Of a stretch of 64,000 nt of DNA, positions 15,729 to 25,145 are shown in pieces (position 1 is the stretch's first letter; each line of letters starts with the position of its first letter). A model generated the notes under the pieces. It saw only the letters and a program-made list of their open reading frames with translations, ran no database searches and was not told the DNA's origin. The position numbers and the translations under genes were made by a program. This DNA comes from Saprospiraceae bacterium (GTDB taxonomy: Bacteria; Bacteroidota; Bacteroidia; Chitinophagales; Saprospiraceae): positions 1-64,000 of the forward strand of contig JADJNW010000003.1 of NCBI GenBank assembly GCA_016714085.1, given 5' to 3'.

Positions 15729-17576
15729 TTATTGATTTACAAAAATATTATTATCCGCATTCAAATCCGCCAGGCGGTGACTTGGATCAATTTCAATTTT
15801 TGAAATATCGCTCAAAGGCTTATTAATATTGAATTCATACGTTGGGCTTACCCACATCCAATCGGGCAAGGTACTGTATTTCAAATCCTTGTTTTCTTGT
15901 GGTTTGTTTCCGCGCATGATGTCCAAAGCAATATTAAATAATTCACTGGAGCCGTCTTTGTAATTTACAACCACGTCTATTGGCATTGGCATCAAGCTAT
16001 TATTTTCTAAAATAACTTTGGTGACATTCCCAGCAGCTTCGACCGACTGCACTCCGTAGTCGATTCCTCTTGTAGTATATACGAAATATTCTTTATACCA
16101 ATCCAGTTCCAAGCCTGATTCCATTTCAAAAATGCGGATAAAATCATTAGTATTGGGGTGCTTGAACTTCCAGGTATCAAAATAACGCTTCATACTTTTT
16201 TGAAAATGTGCTTTGCCTACTATGTATTGCAATTGATTCAGAAAGACAGCCCCTTTGTTGTAAGCAGCAATGCCATAAGCAGTATTTGTATAAAAATGGT
16301 CGGCGTGCGTGGAAAGCGGTTCTTCTATACCACTCAAGGCGATTTGCCGATAACCTTCGTAAGTAGCACGGTAGGGCTCATCGATTACTTTTTCGTTCAA
16401 AGCGCCTGTAATACGAAGATAATTCTTGGTTTCTTCCTCCACAAACTCGGTAAAACCTTCATCCATCCACGCATAAAGACTTTCGTTGGTTCCCAAAACA
16501 CCTTGATACCAACTATGTACCATTTCATGTATAGAAGTACCTATGACGCTACCGAGACTGCGTTCGCCCGTAACCAGCGTACTCATTGGATATTCCATAC
16601 CGCCATCGCCGCCTTGCACGAATGAAAATTGCTTATAAGGATATTGTCCGTAAGTTTTATTGAGATAATCGAATGCTTTATCCATTACTTTAGGAAGTGC
16701 GGCCCAATTCGCTTCGGTTCTTTTATTTTTTTGATAAAAAAAGTGCAAAACCAAACCATCATCCCGGACTACTTTATCGTGGGTATAATCTGGATCAGCG
16801 GCCCACATAAAGTCATGAACATCAGGCGCTACGAAATGCCAGGTGAGTTTATCTCCTTTAGCATTGACGGGCTTGTCGGTGTAACCGTGACCAATTTCCT
16901 CCGGGTTTTGCAAATAACCAGTTCCGCCAATGGTATATTTTTTATCAATCGTGATTTTCACATCAAAATCGCCCCAAATGCCATAAAATTCGCGCCCAAT
17001 ATAAGGATTGGCGTGCCAGCCCTGATAATCGTATTCGCACATTTTAGGATACCACTGCGCCATGGAATAAGCAATACCTTCGGCATTATCGCGTCCCATC
17101 CGGCGGATTTGAACAGGGATTTGGGCATCCCATTCCATATTAAAAGTAGTAGAAGTATTTGGCAGAATAGGTTCATTTAGAGACACTTCTAAAATGGTAC
17201 CTTCCACTTCATACTTTACAGAATTACCATTTTGCTTGAGCGATTTGATTTTTTCATAACCAATTTCATTCGGTTTTAAATGAAGAATACGACTTCCTAC
17301 CCGATAATCGGGGTCGGCAATCGTGCGCGAACGCACGTCCATCGCGCTACCCGGCTGAAAAGCATTGAGATATAGATGATAAAAAACCTTATAAAGTGTA
17401 TCAGGAGAATTGTTAATATACACCAATTGCTGTTTGCCTTGATACTGATGCTTAGTCACATCAAAATCAATTTCCATTTGGTAAGAAGCGCGCTGCTGCC
17501 AGCGGTCGGCTTGAGCAAAAACTTGGATAGAAAAAAACAAGGATAACAGGAATAAAATAAAAAATGGTCCTTTCAT
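15729..17576 (-). CDS. Secreted M1-family metallopeptidase
   Basis: From the ATG at 17576 there is a clear signal peptide (residues 1-22, ending VFAQA). The 615-residue protein has the substrate-binding motif GGMEYP (about 326-331, a variant of GxMEN) and the zinc site HEMVH (350-354) with the third ligand Glu in WMDEGFTEF (about 373). These define gluzincin aminopeptidases of family M1. Secretion suggests a role in breaking down external peptides. The start chosen removes 21 residues without signal character. The gene is single. Confidence 0.9.
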   Translation of the reverse strand: MKGPFFILFLLSLFFSIQVFAQADRWQQRASYQMEIDFDVTKHQYQGKQQLVYINNSPDTLYKVFYHLYLNAFQPGSAMDVRSRTIADPDYRVGSRILHLKPNEIGYEKIKSLKQNGNSVKYEVEGTILEVSLNEPILPNTSTTFNMEWDAQIPVQIRRMGRDNAEGIAYSMAQWYPKMCEYDYQGWHANPYIGREFYGIWGDFDVKITIDKKYTIGGTGYLQNPEEIGHGYTDKPVNAKGDKLTWHFVAPDVHDFMWAADPDYTHDKVVRDDGLVLHFFYQKNKRTEANWAALPKVMDKAFDYLNKTYGQYPYKQFSFVQGGDGGMEYPMSTLVTGERSLGSVIGTSIHEMVHSWYQGVLGTNESLYAWMDEGFTEFVEEETKNYLRITGALNEKVIDEPYRATYEGYRQIALSGIEEPLSTHADHFYTNTAYGIAAYNKGAVFLNQLQYIVGKAHFQKSMKRYFDTWKFKHPNTNDFIRIFEMESGLELDWYKEYFVYTTRGIDYGVQSVEAAGNVTKVILENNSLMPMPIDVVVNYKDGSSELFNIALDIMRGNKPQENKDLKYSTLPDWMWVSPTYEFNINKPLSDISKIEIDPSHRLADLNADNNIFVNQ

Positions 17577-17771
17577 CGAATAAAAATTGTTTGGTTTGAA
17601 ATGTAAATTAAGCAGTCTAGTGCGCCCAAATATAAACATTGAGTCTGAAAATTTTGGGTATCAGGTGTCGGGCATTAAGCATCTGGCGCGATCAAATAAA
17701 TTCTTTCGCATTGAAAAACAAAGGTTTGCGAGCGCTTGTTCAATAAACTAAGAATTGAGAATTAGCAATTA

Positions 17772-17803
17772 TTGGCAAATCCGTTGCATTTACTTTAACT
17801 TTG
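17772..17803 (+). promoter_or_regulatory. Promoter of the DUF6580 gene
   Basis: TTG (17772-17774) and TAACTTTG (17796-17803) with 21 bases between them match the Bacteroidota -33/-7 consensus; the start codon is about 33 bases downstream. Confidence 0.55.
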
Positions 17804-17836
17804 TGGCTAAGGTTTTAATCAAAAAATGAATCTGTG

Positions 17837-18424
17837 ATGAGCAAAAAAATAAACGTTAGAATAGGCATCTTAGCATTGATGGTCTTTGCAGCAGCTTTGA
17901 GCCGCTTATTGCCACACCCATACAACTTCACGCCGATCGGCGCGATGAGCCTATTTGGTGCAGCTTACTTCAGCAAGCGTTGGCTGGCATTTGCAGTGCC
18001 ATTTCTTGCCATGTGGGTGAGTGATTTGATACTCGATAATGTCGTTTATTCCCAATATTATGATGGTTTTCAGTGGTTTGGACATACCTGGGTGTACATC
18101 AGCTTTGCGCTAATTGTAGTATTAGGATTTATGCTTTTACGTAAGCTTAACATTACCAATGTAATATTGGCTAGTTTATCTGCCTCAGCAATTTTCTTTT
18201 TGGTAACCAATTTCGCCGTATGGCTCGGTTCTCCTGCGTATCCCCAAAATTTTATTGGACTAATGAGTTGCTACGCTGCCGGATTGCCGTTTTACAGCAT
18301 GGATGCCTCACCACCACTGGGTTTCTTGCTGAATGGCGTATTGGGTGATTTGTTTTATTGCGGCGTATTATTTGGAGTTTTTGAATGGGTAAAAATGCGT
18401 TTTCCAGCTTTGAAAATAGCTTAG
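17837..18424 (+). CDS. DUF6580 family membrane protein
   Basis: This is about 195 residues with five or six hydrophobic segments. The conserved start is RLLPHPYNFTPIGAMSLFGAAYF, followed by the MWVSDLILDN and NFAVWL elements of DUF6580, a family of putative transporters. The fold recalls ECF-type substrate-binding membrane components, but no energising genes are nearby and the substrate is unknown. I take the ATG at 17837; a GTG lies 3 bases earlier. A three-codon frame (ATG AAT CTG TGA at 17826) overlaps the start and may affect translation. Confidence 0.75.
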   Translation: MSKKINVRIGILALMVFAAALSRLLPHPYNFTPIGAMSLFGAAYFSKRWLAFAVPFLAMWVSDLILDNVVYSQYYDGFQWFGHTWVYISFALIVVLGFMLLRKLNITNVILASLSASAIFFLVTNFAVWLGSPAYPQNFIGLMSCYAAGLPFYSMDASPPLGFLLNGVLGDLFYCGVLFGVFEWVKMRFPALKIA

Positions 18425-18433
18425 GGGTTGAGA

Positions 18434-18487
18434 AGTTGAGGAGTTTATTTCGTTTTGATAAACGCCTCAACTCATAAGCTCCTCAAT
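18434..18487. repeat. Reiterated-word hairpin (GAGAAGTTGAGGAGTT family)
   Basis: AGTTGAGGAGTTTAT at 18434-18448 pairs with ATAAACGCCTCAACT at 18458-18472 (one mismatch), and a further CTCCTCAA lies at 18480-18487. Similar words make hairpins at 24597, 29670 and 42283. Confidence 0.6.
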
Positions 18488-18500
18488 AACTATTTCAAGC

Positions 18501-18689
18501 ATGGACGATCCAAAGCCAGATGCTCCCCTCCAGGAAGGTATCGATTATTATATCGAAAACGGTTTCTTTGTTTTCACCGAATATTTTTTATTGAAACGTG
18601 GCTACTGCTGTCAAAGCGGTTGTCGGCATTGCCCGTATGGGTTTCAAAAGGAAAAGCCTAATGATGATGAATTAAAGGATAATCAATAA
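18501..18689 (+). CDS. DUF5522 family small Cys-rich protein
   Basis: The 62-residue protein matches DUF5522: it has an EGIDYYIENGFFVFTEYFLL core followed by KRGYCCQSGCRHCPYGF, with four cysteines that could bind a metal. The function is unknown. It is widespread in the phylum as a short single gene. It lies just after the hairpin that ends the DUF6580 gene. Confidence 0.8.
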   Translation: MDDPKPDAPLQEGIDYYIENGFFVFTEYFLLKRGYCCQSGCRHCPYGFQKEKPNDDELKDNQ

Positions 18690-18727
18690 AATTAAATAAT
18701 ATTTCTATTTATTAAAATTTTATTACA

Positions 18728-19321
18728 TTAAACCCTATTTTCTTTACACAATTTTTGATGAATGGCTAAAACTTGCGGGATCAAGGCTTGCTCGCCATCA
18801 TTAACGATCACAAAGTCTCCAAGTCTCACTTTCTCCTCCTCGGGCATTTGCTTGTCAATGCGCGCCTCTACTGCTTCGCGGGGTATTTGATCGCGTTGCA
18901 TCACGCGCTGAATGCGCAGTTCGAGCGGGGCGGTCACCACGATCACATAATCTAAATGCTTGTTAATGCCTGCTTCATAAATCAGTGCGGCTTCGCGCAG
19001 GGTGTAAGGAACGCCAACTTGTGCCTGATTCCAGGCGCTACCATCTTTTGCTACAGCAGGATGTACCAGTGAATTGAGTTGGTTCAATTTCTCAGGATTA
19101 TTAAATACAATATCGGAAATATATTTTCGATTCAGATGACCTTCCAAATCATAAGCGGCTTCGCCAAATAATACTTTAATGTCTTTTATCAAGTCTGGAT
19201 CATTGACCATCAACCACTTAGCGCGTTCGTCGGCATAGTAAACAGGGATGCCCAGGGTTTCAAAGATTTTACATACCGTGGTTTTGCCGCTGCCAATGCC
19301 GCCGGTAATGCCCACTTTCAA
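18728..19321 (-). CDS. coaE: Dephospho-CoA kinase
   Basis: The enzyme phosphorylates dephospho-CoA in the last step of coenzyme A synthesis. The P-loop GITGGIGSGKTT lies right at the N-terminus, and PREAVEARIDKQMPEEEK is in the lid/C-terminal region. CoaE proteins normally begin M-[KR]-V-G-[IL]-T-G-G, so I place the start at the TTG of 19321 (197 residues). An ATG at 19384 would add 21 residues encoded by palindromic intergenic words (SDSSVGVLRDPFPT) and is less likely, but cannot be excluded. Confidence 0.88.
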   Translation of the reverse strand: MKVGITGGIGSGKTTVCKIFETLGIPVYYADERAKWLMVNDPDLIKDIKVLFGEAAYDLEGHLNRKYISDIVFNNPEKLNQLNSLVHPAVAKDGSAWNQAQVGVPYTLREAALIYEAGINKHLDYVIVVTAPLELRIQRVMQRDQIPREAVEARIDKQMPEEEKVRLGDFVIVNDGEQALIPQVLAIHQKLCKENRV

Positions 19322-19360
19322 AGTGGGAAATGGGTCACGAAGGACTCCTACGGAGGAGTC
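19311..19360. repeat. Two short palindromes at the coaE start
   Basis: CCCACTTTCAAAGTGGG (19311-19327, perfect 8-bp arms around one base) covers the coaE start codon, and GACTCC/GGAGTC arms frame TACGGA at 19343-19360. The first hairpin could hide the start codon in the mRNA. Confidence 0.5.
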
Positions 19361-19552
19361 AGAAGTGGGAAGTTCTGGGTTCAAAGTTTTGAGTTTGCGT
19401 TATTTTTATCAAAAAAACAACAATTTATTTAGAATTTGGATGCGTCTTTTGATTTCTTACCTCAACTTGTATTCTTTTTTCTATTTTTACCACAGCAAAT
19501 TGTTTGATCTTTGAACGTTTAAGGTTCAAATACATGATTTCAAATTTCTATA

Positions 19553-20456
19553 ATGGCAAAATTGCGAACCAATCATTCCAAAATTTCTGGAGGCGTCTCG
19601 ATTGTGCGGGTAGGCTTGTTTGCAGTGATTCTCAGCGCGTTGGTTTATTTCTTTAATCGCTTTATGAATAATAATTCTGTTTCTAATGATGAAAATTCGA
19701 GCATTGCACAAGAAGTCGATGTAAGTAAATTTAACTTTATTCCGACTTCTACTACGAATGAAGTGATCTTTAATCCTTATTTTGCTTTGTCTTATTCTGA
19801 GGAACATGAGCAAGCAGAATGGGTCGCATACGAATTGACCAAAGAGCGATTGAATATGCCCTGGGTGTCGCGCACGGATGCGTTTTTGCCTGATCCGCAA
19901 GTGCGCAAAGAATCAGCATCCTCCTATGATTACAAGAGGTTCAGGGTATGACCGAGGTCATCTTGTGCCCGCGGCGGATATGGCTTTCAGCGAAGATGCG
20001 ATGCAATACTCATTTTTGATGAGCAATATTAGTCCACAATCAAGGAATTTTAATCAGGGAATTTGGCGAGAACTGGAAGAGCTGACGCGTAATTGGGCAA
20101 AGGATAATAAGGCATTGTATGTCGTCACAGGGCCTGTGCTTTCAGAAATCCCTAAAGGCGCAATTGGAGAGAATCAAGTGTCCATTCCTAAAGCTTATTT
20201 CAAAGTGCTACTGGACTATACCGAGCCTCAAAAAAAAGGGATTGCTTTTATTATTCCGAATGAAGTGAGCTACGAACCTTTGTTCAAATATGCGGTTTCG
20301 ATTGATGAAGCAGAAAAACAAACAGAGTTGGATTTTTTTCCAAAATTATTATCAAACGAAGAAGAAATGGAATTGGAAGCAAAATTCAATATAGATTTGT
20401 GGACATTTAGCAAAGCTAAATTCGATTTGCGCACGCGGAAATGGAACAAGGATTAG
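19553..20456 (+). pseudogene. DNA/RNA non-specific endonuclease, one-base frameshift
   Basis: The N-terminal part (19553-19951) has a membrane segment near residues 20-35 and the family start NPYFALSYSEEHEQAEWVAYEL. The frame breaks at about 19935: after SSYDYK the family sequence continues as GSGYDRGHLVPAADM one frame over, an apparent extra A. DRGH contains the catalytic His of the beta-beta-alpha metal nuclease (NucA/Serratia type), followed by MSNISPQSRNFNQGIW with the Mg-binding Asn. Corrected, it would be about 300 residues, membrane-anchored and probably facing the periplasm. Confidence 0.82.
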
Positions 20457-20476
20457 TAGCGCCGATTGTCAATCGG
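20456..20476. repeat. Short palindromic repeat GTAGCGCCGATTGTCAATCGG
   Basis: The element has CCGATTG/CAATCGG arms and begins within the nuclease stop codon. A copy differing at one base is at 48729-48749 (in the BASS transporter 5' end). Confidence 0.65.
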
Positions 20477-20543
20477 ACTAGTATTGTTAAAATCAAAAGA
20501 TTAATACAATGTGAATTAAATTCCAATACATTATATCTTGGTC

Positions 20544-20577
20544 AAACCTATAAGGTTTTTTGAAACCTTATAGGTTT
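20544..20577. terminator. Perfect 15-bp hairpin AAACCTATAAGGTTT
   Basis: Arms at 20544-20558 and 20563-20577 pair perfectly around a 4-base loop. A half-copy (AACCTTATAGGT) lies at about 57119-57130 after the M28 peptidase gene. Position after the nuclease gene suggests a terminator. Confidence 0.65.
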
Positions 20578-20625
20578 ATAGTAAAAGATTTAGTTCTCCT
20601 TGTAATTAGTTTTAATTGAAATATT

Positions 20626-22211
20626 ATGTCTAAGTCAGAACAATTTCTACAACACATTATCGAAGGTTATACATTTAAAGGCGCTTCACTCGATTTGGGC
20701 GGCGCTATGCTTGATAATAATTGCGTACCTGGCGCGATTATAAAGCTTCCACTTCGCACGATCAACCGGCATGGCTTGATCGCTGGGGCGACCGGGGCGG
20801 AAAAACCAAAACCTTACAAATTCTGGCGGAACAATTCTCCGCACAAGGCATTCCTTCTTTGCTGATGGATATCAAAGGCGACTTGAGCGGCATCGCGGTA
20901 TCTGGCGAAAGTAACGCTAAGATCGTAGATCGACATAGCAAAATTGGATTACCTTTTATGCCAAGTGGTAGTCCGGTAGAGTTTCTGAGCTTATCGAATG
21001 AAAAAGGCGCGCGACTCAAAGCGACGGTGACAGAGTTTGGCCCGGTCTTGTTTTCACGCATCTTGGGATTGAATGATACCCAATCGAGTATTATGTCGGT
21101 TGTGTTTAAATATTGTGATGATCATAATTTACCACTACTTGATTTACAAGACATTAGAAAGGTTTTACAATATTTAACAAGCGATCAGGGGAAGAGCGAA
21201 ATAGAATCGGTGTACGGTCGAGTAGGAACGGATTCGGTGGGAACCATGATGCGCAAAATTATTGAATTGGAACAGCAGGGTGCTGATTTGTTTTTCGGCG
21301 AGGTTTCTTTTGAAGTAAATGATTTATGCCGTCTCGATGAAAAAGGCAGAGGCATTATTTCGATTGTTCGTTTGACGGATATTCAGGATCGTCCGAAGTT
21401 ATTTTCAACTTTTATGCTGCAAATGCTGGCGGAAATTTATTCTACTTTCCCGGAAGCGGGCGATCTGGATAAGCCCAAACTGGCTATTTTTATTGACGAA
21501 GCGCATCTGGTTTTTGATGAAGCCTCCAAAGCATTGCTCAATCAAATCGAAGCGATTATACGTTTGATTCGCTCCAAAGGCGTAGGCATTTTCTTTGTAA
21601 CGCAAAATCCAGCGGATATTCCGGAAAGCGTATTGGGGCAATTGGGTTTGAAAGTACAACACGCGCTGCGCGCCTTCACTGCAAAGGATCGGAAAGCGAT
21701 AAAACTGGCAGCTGAAAATTATCCTATTTCAGAATTTTATAATGTAGAAGATATTATTACTCAATTGGGTATCGGCGAAGCCTTGATTACCGTCTTAAAT
21801 GAAAAAGGCGTGCCAACACCTTTGGCCCATGTGATGCTACGCGCACCGCAATCGCGGATGGATGTATTGACGGACACAGAGATCAACAGCATTGTCAGTC
21901 GGTCACAATTGGTCAAAAAATATAATGCGACCGTGGATCGGGAAAGCGCGCATGAAATACTGACCAGGAAAATGGAAGAAGCATTTGATGCGGAAAAACA
22001 AGAAGAACTGAAAAAGCAACAAGAAAAAGCAGTGCAAACACGCTCCACCACTACTCGCAGCACTTCGCGCCGACGCGAGAAAAGTACATTTGAGGAAATT
22101 ATTGACAGTCCGACTACCCGCCAAATCGGCAGAACGATTGCACGAGAATTGACGCGTGGCTTGCTCGGTGTACTTGGAATCGGAGGTACAACAAAGACGA
22201 GAAAAAAGTAA
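20626..22211 (+). pseudogene. HerA-like ATPase (DUF853), frameshift in Walker A
   Basis: The N-terminal part (20626 to about 20803) has the DUF853 start with GAMLDNNCVPGAII and NRHGLIAGATG. The Walker A should run GATGAGKTKT, but one G is missing in GCGGAAAAACC (about 20803), and the rest continues in another frame: TLQILAEQFS, DIKGDLSG, and the Walker B FIDEAHLVFDEA. Corrected, the protein is about 528 residues. DUF853 proteins are HerA-FtsK superfamily NTPases, thought to act on DNA; no nuclease partner (NurA) is adjacent. All later motifs are intact, so an assembly indel is the simplest explanation. Confidence 0.83.
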
Positions 22212-22348
22212 TGTTATAAAATATTATTTTTCATTAACAAATTACTGTAAAATCTCAAAATATTTGGTGCGATAAGTCACTGCTCCGGCTTATTTTTTTC
22301 TGTAAATTGTAGTTGTTAAAGGATATTTACAACCAAAAATACAATCTA

Positions 22349-23332
22349 ATGAAACGCCTTTTTACCAACTTCCTGCTTGGCTTAGCGCTATTGCTAACCA
22401 ACACAAACGTTTTCGCTAACGGGGACAAACCTGTGGCAAGTACTACAAAGTTTGATTTTTACAATCATTACTGGACGAATTTGCATCATTTTCTTTATGG
22501 TAAAGCTCAAAAAACGCCTTTTGATATTACATTGGATAGTATTGAAAATGTAATAATTCTGAATCTGAAAGAAGAAGATCGCAAAGTGTATGACCGAGCA
22601 TTGGATTTTTATAAAAAATATCTCGCTGAGCGAAGCCTCCTGCGCGATGAAGTAATGGTAAACATTCGCGCCTGCCTGATTCCATTCAAAGATACAGAAG
22701 TGCCCAATTGTAAAGAATTAGAGCCGGAGCATATCACTTTATTTAAAGATTTTGATGTCGTATATAAAAAATATTTCTGGAAATTACATAGTAATCAAAA
22801 TGTAAAGATTTTGAATCAGCATTTAAAAACAATACAGCAAACGGAGAAAGCGATATTTGAAGAAATTGCCAATCTGAGCAGTAGCCAATGGCCGGAGGAG
22901 AAAATCCGTATAGATTTATCAACGTATGCCAGTCGAAGCGGCGCTTATCATTTGTTGAGTCCCACAATCGTATTGATTTCTACGGCGAGCCAAGAATTGC
23001 AGGGAACGCAGTTTCTTGAAATGCTATTTCATGAATCGAGCCATTCTATTATTACCACTGATAAAGGAGCCATCAGCATGAATATCATTAAAATAAGTAA
23101 AGAGCTCGGCAAGCAGCCACCGTTTGATTTCTGGCATATTGTGCTGTTTTATATTGCCGGCAAAGCAACACAGCATGAGCTGGCGAAATTGGGCATCGAG
23201 CATCGACTTTACATGGAGGAGCAAGGCATCGCCAAACGTTATTATAATATACTAAATGAAAACATGGAAATTTACATGGAAAATAAAATTAGCTTATACG
23301 AAGCTTTAAAAAGAACGATGGAAAAAGCATGA
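22349..23332 (+). CDS. Secreted protein of unknown family with HExxH motif
   Basis: The start at 22349 gives a typical signal peptide (KRLFTNFLLGLALLL...FAN). The 327-residue protein has one strong feature: FHESSH with H228-E-S-S-H232, a zincin-type metal site, inside a predicted helix. A possible third ligand is a Glu in the helical C-terminal part (GIEHRLYMEEQ), but it cannot be assigned. I do not recognise the family. The likely role is a periplasmic or outer-membrane zinc peptidase, inferred from the motif alone. It is single, between the HerA-like gene and a convergent NUDIX gene. Confidence 0.6.
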   Translation: MKRLFTNFLLGLALLLTNTNVFANGDKPVASTTKFDFYNHYWTNLHHFLYGKAQKTPFDITLDSIENVIILNLKEEDRKVYDRALDFYKKYLAERSLLRDEVMVNIRACLIPFKDTEVPNCKELEPEHITLFKDFDVVYKKYFWKLHSNQNVKILNQHLKTIQQTEKAIFEEIANLSSSQWPEEKIRIDLSTYASRSGAYHLLSPTIVLISTASQELQGTQFLEMLFHESSHSIITTDKGAISMNIIKISKELGKQPPFDFWHIVLFYIAGKATQHELAKLGIEHRLYMEEQGIAKRYYNILNENMEIYMENKISLYEALKRTMEKA

Positions 23333-23372
23333 TACGAAGTGGGAAGTGGGAAGTAAAATAAATAATTATAAT

Positions 23373-23924
23373 TTAAAGATTTCCGGCATCTAATAATAAT
23401 TTTACTTTCATAATGGCTACCATCGAAAGCGAATCGGTAATATCGCCATTCATTACCATTTCAAAAACTTCGGCGAAGGGGAGTTTGCGCACTTGAAGTT
23501 GTTCGGTTTCTTCGGGCATTGCTTCGCCGAAGCTCAAATCTTGCGCCACAAAAGCCATCCCGTATTCATCGGTGACAGAATTGGACGTATGCACATCCAG
23601 AATTTTCGTCCAACGCTGTGCGGTGATGCCCGTTTCTTCCAGTAGCTCTCTTTGTGCGGCTTCCAAGGATGAAGTGCCAAGCGGTGCGCCACCTTCAGGA
23701 ATTTCCCAGGTATATTCATTCAATGCATAACGAAATTGCCCGACCAACCAGGTATTTAGTTCTTCATCCAATGGAACAACACCAATCGCTGTGTTTTTGA
23801 AATGTACCACACCATAAATCCCGGGATTGCCAGCAGGATTAACTACTTCTCGATGGGTAATACGCAGCCATCGATTTTCATATACTTCTTTGATAATCAG
23901 GGTTTTCCAGGGGTTATTATTCAT
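23373..23924 (-). CDS. NUDIX hydrolase (ADP-ribose pyrophosphatase-like)
   Basis: The 183-residue protein carries a NUDIX box GGAPLGTSS..EAAQRELLEETGI (about 78-101) with the metal-binding REXXEE core intact. The N-terminal half (RITHREVVNPAG...VVHFKNTAIGVVPLD) resembles ADP-sugar pyrophosphatases, which hydrolyse ADP-ribose-type metabolites in the cytoplasm. The exact substrate is not predictable. It lies 19 bases upstream of the rhomboid gene on the same strand, reading away from it as separate unit or small operon. Confidence 0.82.
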   Translation of the reverse strand: MNNNPWKTLIIKEVYENRWLRITHREVVNPAGNPGIYGVVHFKNTAIGVVPLDEELNTWLVGQFRYALNEYTWEIPEGGAPLGTSSLEAAQRELLEETGITAQRWTKILDVHTSNSVTDEYGMAFVAQDLSFGEAMPEETEQLQVRKLPFAEVFEMVMNGDITDSLSMVAIMKVKLLLDAGNL

Positions 23925-23943
23925 GTAATGATATTGTGATATT

Positions 23944-24584
23944 TTACATAAAATTGGGCCAATGAGGTCCTTGTAAAAAACGATATAAAAAGGATTCTAA
24001 TAAGCTTGGTTGTAAAGCATTTGCAGTAATTATCATAAAAAATAATCCATATACCGCGCCCCAAAAATGCGCCCCATGACCAATATTATCCATGCCTTTT
24101 TTTTCCATATACGACGAGTACCAAAGATAAGCAACGCCAAATAATACTGCCGGCAAGGGCGGAAATAAAAACCAATGCCAGGGATTAAATAAAATCGAGG
24201 CAAAAACTAAAGCGAAGTCGCGCCGGACGCGCCAACCGCAGCGTAGGCAGAATTATCTTGATGTTTGAAATAAGAAGGCACAGAGGCTATAATAATTGCA
24301 CTTAAATAAAATATTAAATATAATGTACGGCCTAAGCCTGCTCCAAAATTATCAAGAAAAGCAAACTCTAAATCTTCACCAAACATATACAGCACAAACA
24401 TATTCACAAAAAGATGCTCAAAATTGGAATGAATCAATCCATGCGATAAAAAACGATACCACTCGCCACTTTTCTTCATTTGGCTGGGATAGAATATCAG
24501 GCGCGCCTTCATTACAGCGTTATTAAATGCTTGATATGAAATTAAAGAAGTCATTATAATTAATACAAGCGTAAGACTTAACAT
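23944..24584 (-). pseudogene. Rhomboid intramembrane protease, one-base frameshift
   Basis: The N-terminal part (24584 to about 24212) contains HGLIHSNFEHLFVNMFVLYMFG (His/Asn elements) and the catalytic serine motif AVGASGATS. The frame then stops, but a one-base insertion in ACTTCGCTTTAG gives ATSALVFASILFNPWHW and continues to GHGAHFWGAVYG with the catalytic His. The corrected protein has about six transmembrane segments and 212 residues, normal for rhomboids. Both catalytic residues are present, so I judge the break to be a sequence error more likely than inactivation. Confidence 0.82.
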
Positions 24585-24596
24585 TATACTTTAGTT

Positions 24597-24665
24597 TAGG
24601 AGTTGAGAAGTTTAGGAGTTGAAGAGTTGAGTTATCCACCTCATAAACTCCTAAGCTCCTCAACT
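24597..24665. repeat. Reiterated-word hairpin (TTAGGAGTTGAGAAG family)
   Basis: TTAGGAGTTGAGAAGTTTAGG and later GAGTTGAG words pair with CTCATAAACTCCTAAGCTCC. It lies between rhomboid and rlmH and includes the rlmH stop codon (24660-24662). Confidence 0.6.
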
Positions 24666-25133
24666 ATTATGATACGGTTCATTTTTCAAAATCGTCATCG
24701 CACGATACAATTGCTCCACAAAAAACAAGCGCACCATTTGATGCGAAAAAGTCATTTTAGAAAGCGAAAGCTGTGCATCGGCTCGTTCATAAAGCGCTTT
24801 GGAAAATCCATACGCTCCGCCTACCAAAAAGACGAGTTTTTTGCTCGATAATTGCAGTTTTTGCTCTAAAAACCGCGCGAATTCTTCCGAAGTCTGCATT
24901 TTTCCTCTTTCGTCGAGCAAAATAAGAAAATCCTCTTTTTTGAGGCGATTCAGCACGATTTCACTTTCTTTTATTTTTAATTCTTCGCCACTTAATTTTC
25001 CGGCATTCTTTACATCCGATATTACAATCATTTCAAAAGGCACATAATGTCGCAATCTTTGTAAATAAATTGCAATTCCTTCCTCCAAATATTCTTCGTT
25101 GGTTTTTCCAATGACCCAAAATTCAATTTTCAT
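24660..25133 (-). CDS. rlmH: 23S rRNA (pseudouridine1915-N3)-methyltransferase RlmH
   Basis: The 157-residue SPOUT-class enzyme has LDERGKMQTSEEFARFLE (about 74-91), FLVGGAYGFS (about 102-111) with the SAM-binding knot, and a C-terminal SKMTFSHQMVRLFFVEQLYRA segment (given in part). It methylates pseudouridine 1915 in helix 69 of 23S rRNA on whole ribosomes. Length and motifs are standard. The stop codon lies in the downstream repeat hairpin. Upstream, 12 bases separate it from the SWIM-domain gene on the same strand, so co-transcription is likely. Confidence 0.94.
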   Translation of the reverse strand: MKIEFWVIGKTNEEYLEEGIAIYLQRLRHYVPFEMIVISDVKNAGKLSGEELKIKESEIVLNRLKKEDFLILLDERGKMQTSEEFARFLEQKLQLSSKKLVFLVGGAYGFSKALYERADAQLSLSKMTFSHQMVRLFFVEQLYRAMTILKNEPYHNS

Positions 25134-25145
25134 TTACTTTTTATT

